Virus record (IMG/VR): IMGVR_UViG_3300034418_000974
Location: 1 to 36,613 of that record
Source: a virus
Length of the DNA: 36,613 nucleotides
Direction: 5' to 3' (one strand)
Positions 16,975 through 22,711 of the stretch are shown in pieces (the stretch's first letter is position 1; every line of letters starts with the position of its first letter). The notes under the pieces are model-generated. The model was not told where the DNA came from and did no database searches. It was given only the letters and a program-made list of their open reading frames with translations. Both the position numbers and the translations under genes were made by a program.

Positions 16975-16987
16975 TGTAGTATCTACA
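16975..16987. promoter_or_regulatory. Dyad TGTAG-TAT-CTACA
   Basis: A perfect 5-bp inverted repeat with a 3-bp centre, between two runs of C. It lies about 50 bp upstream of the late -10 element, in a position suited to an activator or repressor site. The early HTH protein (18745-19029) is a possible binder; this is a guess. Confidence 0.4.
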
Positions 16988-17055
16988 TTACCCCCCTATA
17001 TATCATTCAACACCTATATCCAATATCGCTTGGGGTAACTTACAAACCCGTCATT

Positions 17056-17106
17056 CGCTGTTGCTCATGACTTCTTGTTGTTACTCATGTAACTCGCTGT
17101 TGCTCG
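17056..17106. repeat. Three ~20-bp imperfect tandem repeats (iteron-like)
   Basis: The core TGTTGCTCATG (from 17059), TGTTACTCATG (from 17079) and TGTTGCTCG (from 17098) recurs with a spacing of 20 then 19 bp. The first and third also share a preceding CGC. Period close to two helical turns puts all copies on one DNA face, as in iterons or operator arrays. They are too short and diverged for CRISPR. Confidence 0.6.
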
Positions 17107-17119
17107 TTGCATTGATATT

Positions 17120-17158
17120 GGTAAGGTTTCACCTTGCCCGCTATCCTTACAGGTAAGG
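17120..17158. promoter_or_regulatory. GTAAGG/CCTTAC dyad cluster
   Basis: GGTAAGGT-TTC-ACCTTGCC (17120-17138) is an 8-bp inverted repeat with one G-T pair. A perfect dyad, CCTTAC-AG-GTAAGG (17145-17158), follows. Together they give four similar half-sites in 39 bp, upstream of the early operon. A protein-binding operator is likely; the first dyad could also fold as RNA. Confidence 0.5.
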
Positions 17159-17184
17159 AAGCGGTCAAGTTGTATGATTATAAG

Positions 17185-17210
17185 ATATCCACATCTGATT
17201 GTTATCCCCA
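17185..17210 (+). promoter_or_regulatory. Two DnaA-box-like sites
   Basis: ATATCCACA (17185-17193) and TTATCCCCA (17202-17210) each match the TTATCCACA consensus in 8 of 9 positions, same orientation, 17 bp apart. Chance matches are not rare in AT-rich DNA, but a pair in the strand-switch region of a phage that also encodes a DnaA-type DNA-binding domain is suggestive. The second overlaps a TGTTAT-CCCC-ATAACA hairpin (17200-17215) ending 20 nt before the first early ATG. Confidence 0.4.
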
Positions 17211-17235
17211 TAACATAACAAGAAAGGATAATCCC

Positions 17236-17403
17236 ATGTATAAAGTAGTACACACAAATGAGGCACAATACTCACTATTTGATATAAGTGAATTGCCTAT
17301 AACACCACTACCAAACAAAAAGAAACATCCTCATGATCTTAGAAAAGAACAGAAGAGGAACATAATAAGTACTTATCTAACTAAGTATAAAGCAAACAAA
17401 TAA
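17236..17403 (+). CDS. First early gene, 55-aa protein
   Basis: MYKVVHTNEAQYSLFDISEL, then 'PLPNKKKHPHDLRKEQKRNI' and a Lys/Tyr-rich end. The start was set at 17236 because AGAAAGGA precedes it; a longer in-frame ATG at 17134 lies inside the control region and has no ribosome site. Not recognised. A leading early gene of a phage often encodes a host-takeover peptide; here that is inference from position alone. Confidence 0.7.
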   Translation: MYKVVHTNEAQYSLFDISELPITPLPNKKKHPHDLRKEQKRNIISTYLTKYKANK

Positions 17404-17415
17404 GGAGGTCTTACA

Positions 17416-17547
17416 ATGATGACTTTGTTAATGTGGTTAATGGCGATTTATTTAACCATTCAAATAGGTAGCTTTGTAGTAAGTGTAGTATTTGGTTATT
17501 TAATAGCCAAAGAATTAAAAACAAAAGATAACAATGACACTAATTAA
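17416..17547 (+). CDS. 43-aa membrane peptide
   Basis: MMTLLMWLMAIYLTIQIGSF, then 'VVSVVFGYLIAKELKTKDNN' and a short tail. Residues 3-33 are almost wholly hydrophobic (one long or two short membrane helices), with a charged C-terminus. TAAGGAGG, a near-perfect Shine-Dalgarno, lies 7 nt before the ATG. It overlaps the next membrane-peptide gene by 14 bases. Function unknown; an inner-membrane effector is plausible. Confidence 0.75.
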   Translation: MMTLLMWLMAIYLTIQIGSFVVSVVFGYLIAKELKTKDNNDTN

Positions 17548-17701
17548 TATAGTTCAATTAGTAATTGCATTGTTAATTACTGTTCTGGGTATTGCCACTG
17601 CAATCTTTGGTAATACTCAGATAGGTATTATGTCAGCTAGTGCTGGAATAATTGCTGGATATATTACCATAAAAGAATTACGCAATCAAGCTGACCAGTA
17701 A
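17534..17701 (+). CDS. 55-aa two-helix membrane protein
   Basis: MTLINIVQLVIALLITVLGI, then 'ATAIFGNTQIGIMSASAGII' and 'AGYITIKELRNQADQ'. Two hydrophobic helices (~3-25 and ~30-45) and a polar C-terminus. The ATG is inside the preceding membrane-peptide gene in another frame. Both have the same 'I.KEL' exit from the membrane, so the two may be related or act together. Its stop lies within a 10-bp hairpin (17682-17710). Confidence 0.7.
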   Translation: MTLINIVQLVIALLITVLGIATAIFGNTQIGIMSASAGIIAGYITIKELRNQADQ

Positions 17702-17710
17702 GCTGATTGC
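17682..17710 (+). other. RNA hairpin with one bulge
   Basis: GCAATCA-(A)-GCT, an 8-nt loop, then AGC-TGATTGC: ten base pairs with a single bulged A. It ends 26 nt before the ATG at 17737 and lacks a T-tract. One of a series of hairpins placed before early genes. Confidence 0.65.
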
Positions 17711-17736
17711 TAATAAACCAAACAGAAAGGAAACAA

Positions 17737-17904
17737 ATGGAAAACAAAACAGAAACAAAGCCAATCAATGAGAAAGCTCAGTGGATTAGAAATAACTTTG
17801 ATCCTACTAAGCATGTATCTTATGTACAGTCCATCTTTAATAAAAGAATGGAAACAAAGTTAGATACTATTGAGCAGTTATTAAAATCTTTAATAATTAA
17901 ATAA
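17737..17904 (+). CDS. 55-aa hydrophilic protein
   Basis: MENKTETKPINEKAQWIRNN, then 'FDPTKHVSYVQSIFNKRMET' and 'KLDTIEQLLKSLIIK'. The ATG follows AGAAAGGA by 7 nt. A TTG upstream at 17707 is in frame but has no ribosome site. The C-terminal half could form an amphipathic helix. Not recognised. Confidence 0.7.
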   Translation: MENKTETKPINEKAQWIRNNFDPTKHVSYVQSIFNKRMETKLDTIEQLLKSLIIK

Positions 17905-17912
17905 ATATAGAT

Positions 17913-17946
17913 GTGCTAAGCCCCGCTAAAATGTGGGGCTTAACAC
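17913..17946 (+). other. GC-rich RNA hairpin
   Basis: TAAGCCCC (17917-17924), a 10-nt loop, then GGGGCTTA (17935-17942), extended outside a mismatch by GTG/CAC. No T-tract follows. It ends 18 nt before the next ATG (17965), which has AAAAGGATATAC in between. Confidence 0.75.
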
Positions 17947-17964
17947 TATAATAAAAGGATATAC

Positions 17965-18270
17965 ATGTTAGACAAACAAATATCACAAAAATTAATAGAT
18001 TATATTAAAAAATATAACAATCAAGCTCGTAAATACAATGAAGAAAACAAAGCCAAAGGCAATTGGAAAAGCTTGATGGTAGAAGATGTTGATCATTGGG
18101 TAGAGTGTGGTATTTTTAATTTAAGAGATTTAGTTAGATATAATTTAATTAATTATATATGGGATGAATATAAATCTGTACATGGTATTAGACCAAGATT
18201 TATGGATTTTAATAAAATGTCTATTAAACAATTAAGAAAAGAAATAAATTATTTAATAAAAGAAGGTTAA
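17965..18270 (+). CDS. Conserved phage protein ('YKSVHGIRPRF')
   Basis: 101 residues. The C-terminal half contains 'YIWDEYKSVHGIRPRFMDFN' followed by 'KMSIKQLRKEINYLIKEG', a pattern I recognise as a conserved family of unknown function in many phages ('W..Y...HG.RPR..DF..MS..EL'). The N-terminal half is helical and charged. The start is preceded by AAAAGGA and by the hairpin at 17913-17946. Confidence 0.78.
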   Translation: MLDKQISQKLIDYIKKYNNQARKYNEENKAKGNWKSLMVEDVDHWVECGIFNLRDLVRYNLINYIWDEYKSVHGIRPRFMDFNKMSIKQLRKEINYLIKEG

Positions 18271-18300
18271 CCCCCCGCACACGATTGGGCAGGGGATTAA
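18267..18300 (+). other. C-rich/G-rich hairpin
   Basis: TTAACCCC and GGGG-(A)-TTAA can pair over a ~17-nt loop. The stem begins at the previous gene's stop codon and ends 16 nt before the next start (18317). It is weaker than its siblings because of the bulge and long loop. Confidence 0.5.
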
Positions 18301-18316
18301 CAAAAAGAAAGGATGT

Positions 18317-18484
18317 ATGACTAAATATAGCACAGATAAACTAACCAGTCTACTAGATATGGTAGAAAAAATTGATGATCCTATCATCAGATTAAAAATA
18401 TATATAAACATGAAAGAATGGGTAGAACAAAATGCGATTGATAATATTCAAAAACAAATTCTCGAAAAAGAAAATAGGAATTAA
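18317..18484 (+). CDS. 55-aa helical protein
   Basis: MTKYSTDKLTSLLDMVEKID, then 'DPIIRLKIYINMKEWVEQNA' and a charged helix to the end. GAAAGGA precedes the ATG; the ATG four bases earlier is followed at once by a stop. Not recognised. Confidence 0.7.
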   Translation: MTKYSTDKLTSLLDMVEKIDDPIIRLKIYINMKEWVEQNAIDNIQKQILEKENRN

Positions 18485-18497
18485 ACGAGGATTGGAA

Positions 18498-18794
18498 ATG
18501 ATTTACAATCTAGAGTTTACTGGATTTGTTCAAATAGAAAGGATGTGGTGGTGGCGAAATTATATAGAGTACACCACCTATGTAGAAATAGAGTGGCCTA
18601 AGCCAGGATTTCTAAGTTTAGTGCGACTAAATAGCACTCATAAACATCCTAATACTATTAGAGCATTGACGAGAAAACAAATAGATTCAGACAAGCGTGA
18701 ACTATTTGTATTAAATAAATTATATGGAAAAGAGGAAGAAATGTATGAAAGAAGAAGAGTGTTCAAGGAAAATAGGGTGGCTAATACGAAATAA
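18498..18794 (+). CDS. 98-aa protein with Trp cluster
   Basis: The start was set at 18498 (MIYNLEFTG), behind ACGAGGATTGGAA; upstream in-frame starts overlap the previous gene. 'ERMWWWRNYIEYTTYVEIEW' is an unusual Trp/Tyr-rich stretch with beta character. The second half is basic and helical ('RALTRKQIDSDKRELFVLNK'). It overlaps the HTH gene by 50 bases. Not recognised. Confidence 0.6.
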   Translation: MIYNLEFTGFVQIERMWWWRNYIEYTTYVEIEWPKPGFLSLVRLNSTHKHPNTIRALTRKQIDSDKRELFVLNKLYGKEEEMYERRRVFKENRVANTK

Positions 18795-19029
18795 AAGAAA
18801 ACATTTAAATTTAACCCAAAGTGAACTTGGTAAATCTATAAATGTTTCATTTCAACAAATACAAAAATATGAAAAAGGAAAAAATAGAATAGTATTTCCT
18901 AAATTAATATTATTATTTAAAGCCCTTAACGTAAAATTTGCAGAATTAGATTTTATGTTTGCTGATGTACAGCCTACAAGTAAGCTGTCCATGCAGCAGG
19001 AAAGGACTAATGATGTGGAACATAATTAG
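18745..19029 (+). CDS. Cro/C1-type HTH regulator
   Basis: 94 residues from the ATG at 18745, which has AGAGGAAG before it; an in-frame ATG at 18724 is possible. Residues ~9-65 form an XRE-family helix-turn-helix: 'RNKRKHLNLTQSELGKSINV' then 'SFQQIQKYEKGKNRIVFPKL'. The signature 'LTQSELG...NVSFQQIQKYE.G' is clear. It probably binds operators in this genome, for example the dyads at 16975, 17120-17158 or 24289-24358. No lysogeny genes accompany it, so it is more likely an early/late switch or autoregulator than a prophage repressor. Confidence 0.88.
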   Translation: MKEEECSRKIGWLIRNKRKHLNLTQSELGKSINVSFQQIQKYEKGKNRIVFPKLILLFKALNVKFAELDFMFADVQPTSKLSMQQERTNDVEHN

Positions 19030-19201
19030 ATTTGTAGGTTACACAATAGGTGGGTATGCCTTGAGAGCAAGTTATAACTGGCTAACTCAAGATGTAGACC
19101 CCAAGCCTGGAACAAAAGAATTTGCACAAGAATATAGAAAAACTTATGCAAAGTATCAACGACTAAGGAGGAAGTATGATGCGTATAAACAAAATAACTG
19201 A
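19010..19201 (+). CDS. 63-aa protein, helical, basic C-terminus
   Basis: MMWNIIRFVGYTIGGYALRA then a polar middle and 'YRKTYAKYQRLRRKYDAYKQ'. The first ~25 residues are amphipathic to hydrophobic; the rest is basic and Tyr-rich. The start was chosen for the AGGAAAGGA ribosome site; longer versions run into the HTH gene. It overlaps both neighbours. Not recognised. Confidence 0.65.
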   Translation: MMWNIIRFVGYTIGGYALRASYNWLTQDVDPKPGTKEFAQEYRKTYAKYQRLRRKYDAYKQNN

Positions 19202-19343
19202 TGTGGCAATTAAGATAATTACATTGCCTATCAGAATAGGTATAGGAATTGTCAATGCAATTGATAAAAATATGCCTGAAAAACTAACTATACCATTTGA
19301 AGTGAAAAGAAAGGAGAGCGAAAATGGAACAACCAATAGTTAA
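19176..19343 (+). CDS. 55-aa protein
   Basis: MMRINKITDVAIKIITLPIR, then 'IGIGIVNAIDKNMPEKLTIP' and a charged tail. A strong AAGGAGGAAG precedes the ATG; the second ATG (19179) is also usable. The middle is hydrophobic and could associate with membrane. It overlaps genes on both sides by 20-26 bases. Not recognised. Confidence 0.6.
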   Translation: MMRINKITDVAIKIITLPIRIGIGIVNAIDKNMPEKLTIPFEVKRKESENGTTNS

Positions 19344-19614
19344 AAAAAGTCAAAAAGAAAGAGTAGATGAAAAATATGGGAATATGATTGACTACTATGC
19401 TAACGTATTAGCTAGATGTCATTATGCTGTAAGTAGAAATGAATACTTAAGCAAATTAGATCCCATGGGACAGAAGACTTCAGCTACCACACTATTCATT
19501 AGAGTGTGCAATAGAATGGATGAATCTGATAAATCTAAATCTTTTACGCCTGAAAAACTTATGGATATTTCAGCTAAATATGCTGAAAGTATTGATAAAG
19601 TAGTTCAAGCATAA
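19324..19614 (+). CDS. 96-aa early protein
   Basis: MEQPIVKKSQKERVDEKYGN, then 'YYANVLARCHYAVSRNEYLS' and 'LFIRVCNRMDESDKSKSFTP'. Helical, charged, with two Cys. Preceded by AAAGGAGAG. It is followed by the hairpin at 19625-19659. Not recognised. Confidence 0.7.
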   Translation: MEQPIVKKSQKERVDEKYGNMIDYYANVLARCHYAVSRNEYLSKLDPMGQKTSATTLFIRVCNRMDESDKSKSFTPEKLMDISAKYAESIDKVVQA

Positions 19615-19624
19615 ATAAAAAATT

Positions 19625-19659
19625 GGGTGATGTGCTGTCCCCACAGGTAGCCATCACCC
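19625..19659 (+). other. RNA hairpin with CCCC-loop inner stem
   Basis: GGGTGATG (19625-19632) pairs perfectly with CATCACCC (19652-19659). Inside, CTGT-CCCC-ACAG forms a second stem. There is no T-run, so termination is unlikely. It ends 16 nt before the ATG at 19676, with AGAAAGGA between. Confidence 0.75.
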
Positions 19660-19675
19660 TAATAAGAAAGGATAT

Positions 19676-19843
19676 ATGACAACATTAACAATTATAGCTA
19701 GTGTATTTGCAGTATTATTTGCAATTATAGTTTTATTATTATTAGTTCAAACTTATTTGCAAAACGAAGAAATACATAAATTAAACAAACTAAAAAGTGA
19801 ATTATATTTACAAGAAACATATAAACGATTGGAGAACAAATGA
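19676..19843 (+). CDS. 55-aa single-span membrane protein
   Basis: MTTLTIIASVFAVLFAIIVL, then 'LLLVQTYLQNEEIHKLNKLK' and a Leu-rich charged coil. Residues ~4-26 form a clear membrane helix; the C-terminal part is probably a cytoplasmic coiled coil. Its TGA overlaps the following ATG. Function unknown; the architecture resembles a small holin- or spanin-like or superinfection-exclusion peptide, but the early position argues against lysis. Confidence 0.72.
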   Translation: MTTLTIIASVFAVLFAIIVLLLLVQTYLQNEEIHKLNKLKSELYLQETYKRLENK

Positions 19844-20385
19844 TGCAAGAATTAGATTTAATTAAAGATTATCAAATCAAAAATAAAGATGATTATGGAT
19901 GGTTTGATGAAAGATCAAGATTAGAAAAGAAATTTAATAACAATGATCTTAAAGAAATATTAAATGAATTTAAAGATGAATTTAAAGAAGCAGGTATCAA
20001 CTATTTAGTTGGTCAGTTTGCTGGAGGTCATGATGAAGGAGGTTTTGATAAAGTATATTTTAGCAATAAACCTGAAGAAAAAGAAATAAAATACAATTTC
20101 AGTAAAAAATGGATATATCAAAATAGATTGTTTTTTTATAGAAATAAAAACAATGTTTTGTTTTATCATATAAAAGAACATAAACCAATAGATCTAAATG
20201 ATATAGATTTAGTAGAAAATTTGTTATGGAAGACAGGATGTTTAGAACGATTTGGAAGCTTTGCTTTTGAAGGACATTGCAGTGGTACAGTATATTTAGA
20301 TGTACATACTGGTAAATGGACTATGAGTGGAGAAGAAACATTCGAAACATATGAATCATTTGATGAGGAAGGAGAAGCAGCATGA
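19840..20385 (+). CDS. DUF6878-like protein
   Basis: 181 residues. 'YLVGQFAGGHDEGGFDKVYF' (~residues 55-74) and the C-terminal 'FGSFAFEGHCSGTVYLDVHT' (~137-156) are the landmarks, recalling DUF6878-type phage/plasmid proteins with a 'GGxDeG.i..v' motif and a 'G.F..EG...GTV.LD' beta hairpin. This is family resemblance from memory. It overlaps DUF932 by four bases (ATGA), so the pair is co-translated; DUF932 and DUF6915 genes are often found nearby in phages and plasmids. Acidic C-terminus. Confidence 0.65.
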   Translation: MMQELDLIKDYQIKNKDDYGWFDERSRLEKKFNNNDLKEILNEFKDEFKEAGINYLVGQFAGGHDEGGFDKVYFSNKPEEKEIKYNFSKKWIYQNRLFFYRNKNNVLFYHIKEHKPIDLNDIDLVENLLWKTGCLERFGSFAFEGHCSGTVYLDVHTGKWTMSGEETFETYESFDEEGEAA

Positions 20386-21275
20386 GTGCAGAACTAGCAG
20401 TAGAAAAAGCATATAAACTATATCAATTACCAAATGATATAGATTTTAAAGTAATTAAAAAACCTATTTACTTTTTAGATTCAAATGAAGAATCTAGACA
20501 AGAAATAGAAATACCTAATAGATATGCATTAATCAATGAAGCAACTAAACAACCATTAAGTGTAGTATCTAATAAGTACAAACTAAGAACATATAGAGCT
20601 TTGGTATGGAAAGTTAGCAATGCAATTAGAGAAGCTAATATGACTGATAACATTACTATCAAAGATTGGGTAAATCCCAATGGTACAAAATTTAAACGTG
20701 ATGTTTATTTCTGGAATAATGGTATTCCAGTAAAAGACAATTACAAAGAAAAAGCTGTACCGCACTTGAGAATATATGCAAGTTATGACTCAAGTTGGGC
20801 AGAACAAATTATATTTGGTTCTGTATATGTTCTTTGCATGAATGGTTTAGTTAGACCAGAATGGCAATTTAAAGTATATAATAAACATAGTGCTGCAAAT
20901 GACACAGATTACACAGTCGAAATGTTTAAACAAGGTTTAAATGCTCAAAAAGACTTAGGTAATGAGTTATTTAAGTACATACAACGAAAGGTAAGTAACA
21001 ATGAAGTCGAGTATTTATTTAAAAATACAATCGCTAAATTGGAAACTACGCTTAATGCAGGCCGTTTCAGTGATAATGTTATGTATGATCTTAGCAATTT
21101 ATGGGATAAATATAGGAATAGCTATGGTAATACAGTTTTTGCAGTATACCAAGCAGTTACTGACTGGTCTTCACACCCTGTTACAAGAGGTTCAAAGGAA
21201 CTTGTTAAAAGACGTAGAGAACAAAAGGTAATAAATATGTTAAACAGTAATTACTGGTTAACATTAACTAATTAA
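20382..21275 (+). CDS. DUF932 protein
   Basis: 297 residues. The family signature is clear: 'KQPLSVVSNKYKLRTYRALV' (~50-69), 'LRIYASYDSSWAEQIIFGSV' then 'YVLCMNGLV' (~127-157), and the late 'VYQAVTDWSSHPVTRG' (~250-265). DUF932 proteins are widespread in phages and plasmids and lie near replication or recombination genes; their biochemical role is not established. It follows the DUF6878-like gene by overlap and is followed by the structured noncoding region. Confidence 0.88.
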   Translation: MSAELAVEKAYKLYQLPNDIDFKVIKKPIYFLDSNEESRQEIEIPNRYALINEATKQPLSVVSNKYKLRTYRALVWKVSNAIREANMTDNITIKDWVNPNGTKFKRDVYFWNNGIPVKDNYKEKAVPHLRIYASYDSSWAEQIIFGSVYVLCMNGLVRPEWQFKVYNKHSAANDTDYTVEMFKQGLNAQKDLGNELFKYIQRKVSNNEVEYLFKNTIAKLETTLNAGRFSDNVMYDLSNLWDKYRNSYGNTVFAVYQAVTDWSSHPVTRGSKELVKRRREQKVINMLNSNYWLTLTN

Positions 21276-21667
21276 AAATTTTGGTGCTTAGTGCGTAATA
21301 CTAGTTTAGTAAAGTTAAATGACAACGATTATATGCAAACGCTTGTACAGCCAAAAAAAACAATGTTACCATGACAACAAAGTGTGTATAGGTAATAGGT
21401 AATGCTAAACTTACGGTTCACACCATTGTTTAATAGAGGTGATACAGAAAACCTGTATTTTGCGTATTCTCATAAACTTTGTTTATGGCCCTGGTAGAGG
21501 GGAACACAAAGAAACAGAACTACCAACGTAAAATACAGAAAACCTACTAGCTCAAAAATTGCCGCTATTTAATAGCCGCCTTATAGAGCAGTTAAAATAC
21601 TGTGATCGGTTAGGGTATGACCAAGGGGAGTTTCCCAAACTATACCCACAACAAAGAAAGGAACAAA
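21276..21667 (+). ncRNA. Structured noncoding region (candidate ncRNA or long 5' UTR)
   Basis: 392 bases with no credible gene. Plus-strand RNA can form: P1, CTGTATTTTGCGT (21453-21465) with ACGTAAAATACAG (21526-21538), 13 pairs including one G-U; P2 inside it, CATAAAC-TTT-GTTTATG (21471-21487); P3, TGGTAG (21492-21497) with CTACCA (21520-21525), directly abutting P1. Alternatively ATACAG (21442-21447) pairs with CTGTAT (21453-21458) and breaks P1. Downstream are GCTAT/ATAGC (21564-21576), CAGT/ACTG (21589-21602) and a two-level stem (21613-21647). The sequence ATACAGAAAACCT occurs twice (21442, 21533). No known RNA class was recognised. Confidence 0.6.
21613..21647 (+). other. Two-level hairpin before the DUF6915 gene
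   Basis: GGGTAT (21613-21618) pairs with ATACCC (21642-21647), enclosing GGGA-GTT-TCCC (21626-21636). It ends 20 nt before the ATG at 21668, with AGAAAGGA between, matching the hairpin-spacing rule of the other early genes. Confidence 0.65.
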
Positions 21668-22012
21668 ATGGCAACACCAGTACATCATGCAATGTCTAGT
21701 GTAAATAACTGGAAAGGTACATTAGAAGATTATTTACCAATACATAATTGGTTTGACGATACCAAAGCTTATCATCCAGATTTTAGGCATAGAGCATTGC
21801 GACATCATTCTCATGGAATTAAAGAATGTATTGAAAAATTTGGAGATTACATTATAAATTCTGATGGTAAAAGAGTACCCACAAAATTAATAGCAGAACA
21901 ACATGTTGTTGAAGATTGTGGATACATACCATCATTATCAGATTGGCTTAGGCACATAACGCCACAGACGTTTATGTACCAAGCCAAAAAATTATCAAAG
22001 GAGGTAGCGTGA
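21668..22012 (+). CDS. DUF6915 protein
   Basis: 114 residues: 'MATPVHHAMSSVNNWKGTLE', 'DYLPIHNWFDDTKAYHPDFR', 'HRALRHHSHGIKECIEKFGD' and 'EQHVVEDCGYIPSLSDWLRH'. This matches the DUF6915 family ('A..SVKK.GG...DYLPIH.WFD..K....D.RHRALRHH..G'). The His-rich core suggests metal binding. The start was placed at 21668 for AGAAAGGA; an upstream in-frame ATG at 21617 falls in the hairpin region. Function unknown; the family is common in phages. Confidence 0.88.
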   Translation: MATPVHHAMSSVNNWKGTLEDYLPIHNWFDDTKAYHPDFRHRALRHHSHGIKECIEKFGDYIINSDGKRVPTKLIAEQHVVEDCGYIPSLSDWLRHITPQTFMYQAKKLSKEVA

Positions 22013-22170
22013 AGTTAGATAACGAACTTAGAGAAATGGAAATAATACGTAGAGTGAGTGAAGAAGCTATAGAAGAAATGAATTTAAAATCACAAAAATT
22101 TAGTGCAATTAAAGATTTTCTTCATTGGATAGAGTTAATGAGAAATAAACTTTTAAAATATATGAATTGA
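22009..22170 (+). CDS. 53-aa helical protein, GTG start
   Basis: (M)KLDNELREMEIIRRVSEEAI, then 'EEMNLKSQKFSAIKDFLHWI' and a basic tail. The GTG overlaps the DUF6915 stop (GTGA) and follows AAAGGAGG by 4 nt, which decides the start. Predicted all-helical, charged. Not recognised. It is followed after 8 bases by the DnaA-like gene. Confidence 0.7.
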   Translation: MKLDNELREMEIIRRVSEEAIEEMNLKSQKFSAIKDFLHWIELMRNKLLKYMN

Positions 22171-22178
22171 GGGACACA

Positions 22179-22703
22179 ATGAAATTAATACACAAACAAG
22201 AATTAAAACAAAGATTAAAACCTGTACAATTTCAAAACATATCTAAAGAAGATAGCTTTATGTACAAAATGGGTGTTAAAGCTGGTTATAGATTAGCTTT
22301 GCAACAACTTAATAATAATAAAGAATCATTACCGACAAGAACAAAAGTAGAACATATAAAAAGCAATTATAATACGGCAGAAATGAACAGATTAATTGAA
22401 TTTGTAATTAATTCTGCATGTCTACAATTTAATGTAAATAAAGATAATTTATTAAGTGATAATAGATTTAGAAAATATGTAAGACCTAGATCAGTTATAA
22501 TAAATGTATTAAGACATGTATCTAAATTCAGTACTCTACAAATAGCTACTGCAATTAATAGAGATCATACAACTGTATTACATCATCTTAAATCCAAAGA
22601 TAATAAAAATTATTGTTGGAAAGATAGTCCAGAAGGTAAAACCTGTTGGAAAGTATATGACATCATTAGTCATCAATTAACGCAAAATAAACAAATAGCA
22701 TAG
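22179..22703 (+). CDS. DnaA domain-IV-like DNA-binding protein
   Basis: 174 residues from the ATG at 22179 (GAGGGA before it). Residues ~69-145 match the C-terminal DNA-binding domain of DnaA: helix 'LIEFVINSACLQFNV', then 'RSVIINVLRHVSKFSTLQIA' (~104-123) and the signature loop 'INRDHTTVLHHLKSK' (~126-140), equivalent to DnaA 'gg.dHsTVlha...i'. There is no AAA+ ATPase, so it is not a full DnaA. Freestanding domains of this type may bind DnaA boxes to start replication, recruit or block host DnaA, or regulate genes. With no polymerase or helicase seen here, a role in recruiting host replication is attractive but inferred. Confidence 0.82.
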   Translation: MKLIHKQELKQRLKPVQFQNISKEDSFMYKMGVKAGYRLALQQLNNNKESLPTRTKVEHIKSNYNTAEMNRLIEFVINSACLQFNVNKDNLLSDNRFRKYVRPRSVIINVLRHVSKFSTLQIATAINRDHTTVLHHLKSKDNKNYCWKDSPEGKTCWKVYDIISHQLTQNKQIA

Positions 22704-22711
22704 GAGGATAA

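Larger units (their letters stand above)
16888..17235. promoter_or_regulatory. Divergent control region and candidate replication origin
   Basis: 348 bases without a convincing gene, separating the leftward late operon from the rightward early operon. It holds a minus-strand promoter, two C-tracts about 31 bp apart (16960-16966 and 16991-16996), the dyad TGTAG-TAT-CTACA (16975-16987), three ~20-bp imperfect direct repeats (17056-17106), a GTAAGG/CCTTAC cluster (17120-17158), and two DnaA-box-like 9-mers (17185-17193, 17202-17210). A -10-like TATGAT lies at 17173-17178 on the plus strand. Iteron-like repeats, DnaA-like boxes and the strand switch suggest an origin as well as a promoter hub; that role is inference. 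Confidence 0.55.

Noticed and set aside
17056-17106. CRISPR-like short repeats
   Set aside because: Units are imperfect, about 20 bp, directly tandem with no spacers, and no cas gene exists; iteron or operator repeats fit better.
17065-17268. Minus-strand 67-codon frame in the divergent region
   Set aside because: It overlaps the first early gene and the repeats, has no ribosome site, and its sequence has no protein-like character.
17917-17942. Rho-independent terminator
   Set aside because: Good stem, but neither this nor the other early hairpins is followed by a T-run, and genes continue immediately with their own ribosome sites.
18724-19029. HTH regulator as a lysogeny repressor
   Set aside because: No integrase, excisionase, attachment site or opposing cro-like gene was found; the window looks like a virulent phage, though a missing segment could change this.
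21415-21424. tRNA T-loop-like GGTTCACACC
   Set aside because: No matching T-stem, anticodon arm or acceptor stem could be drawn around it.
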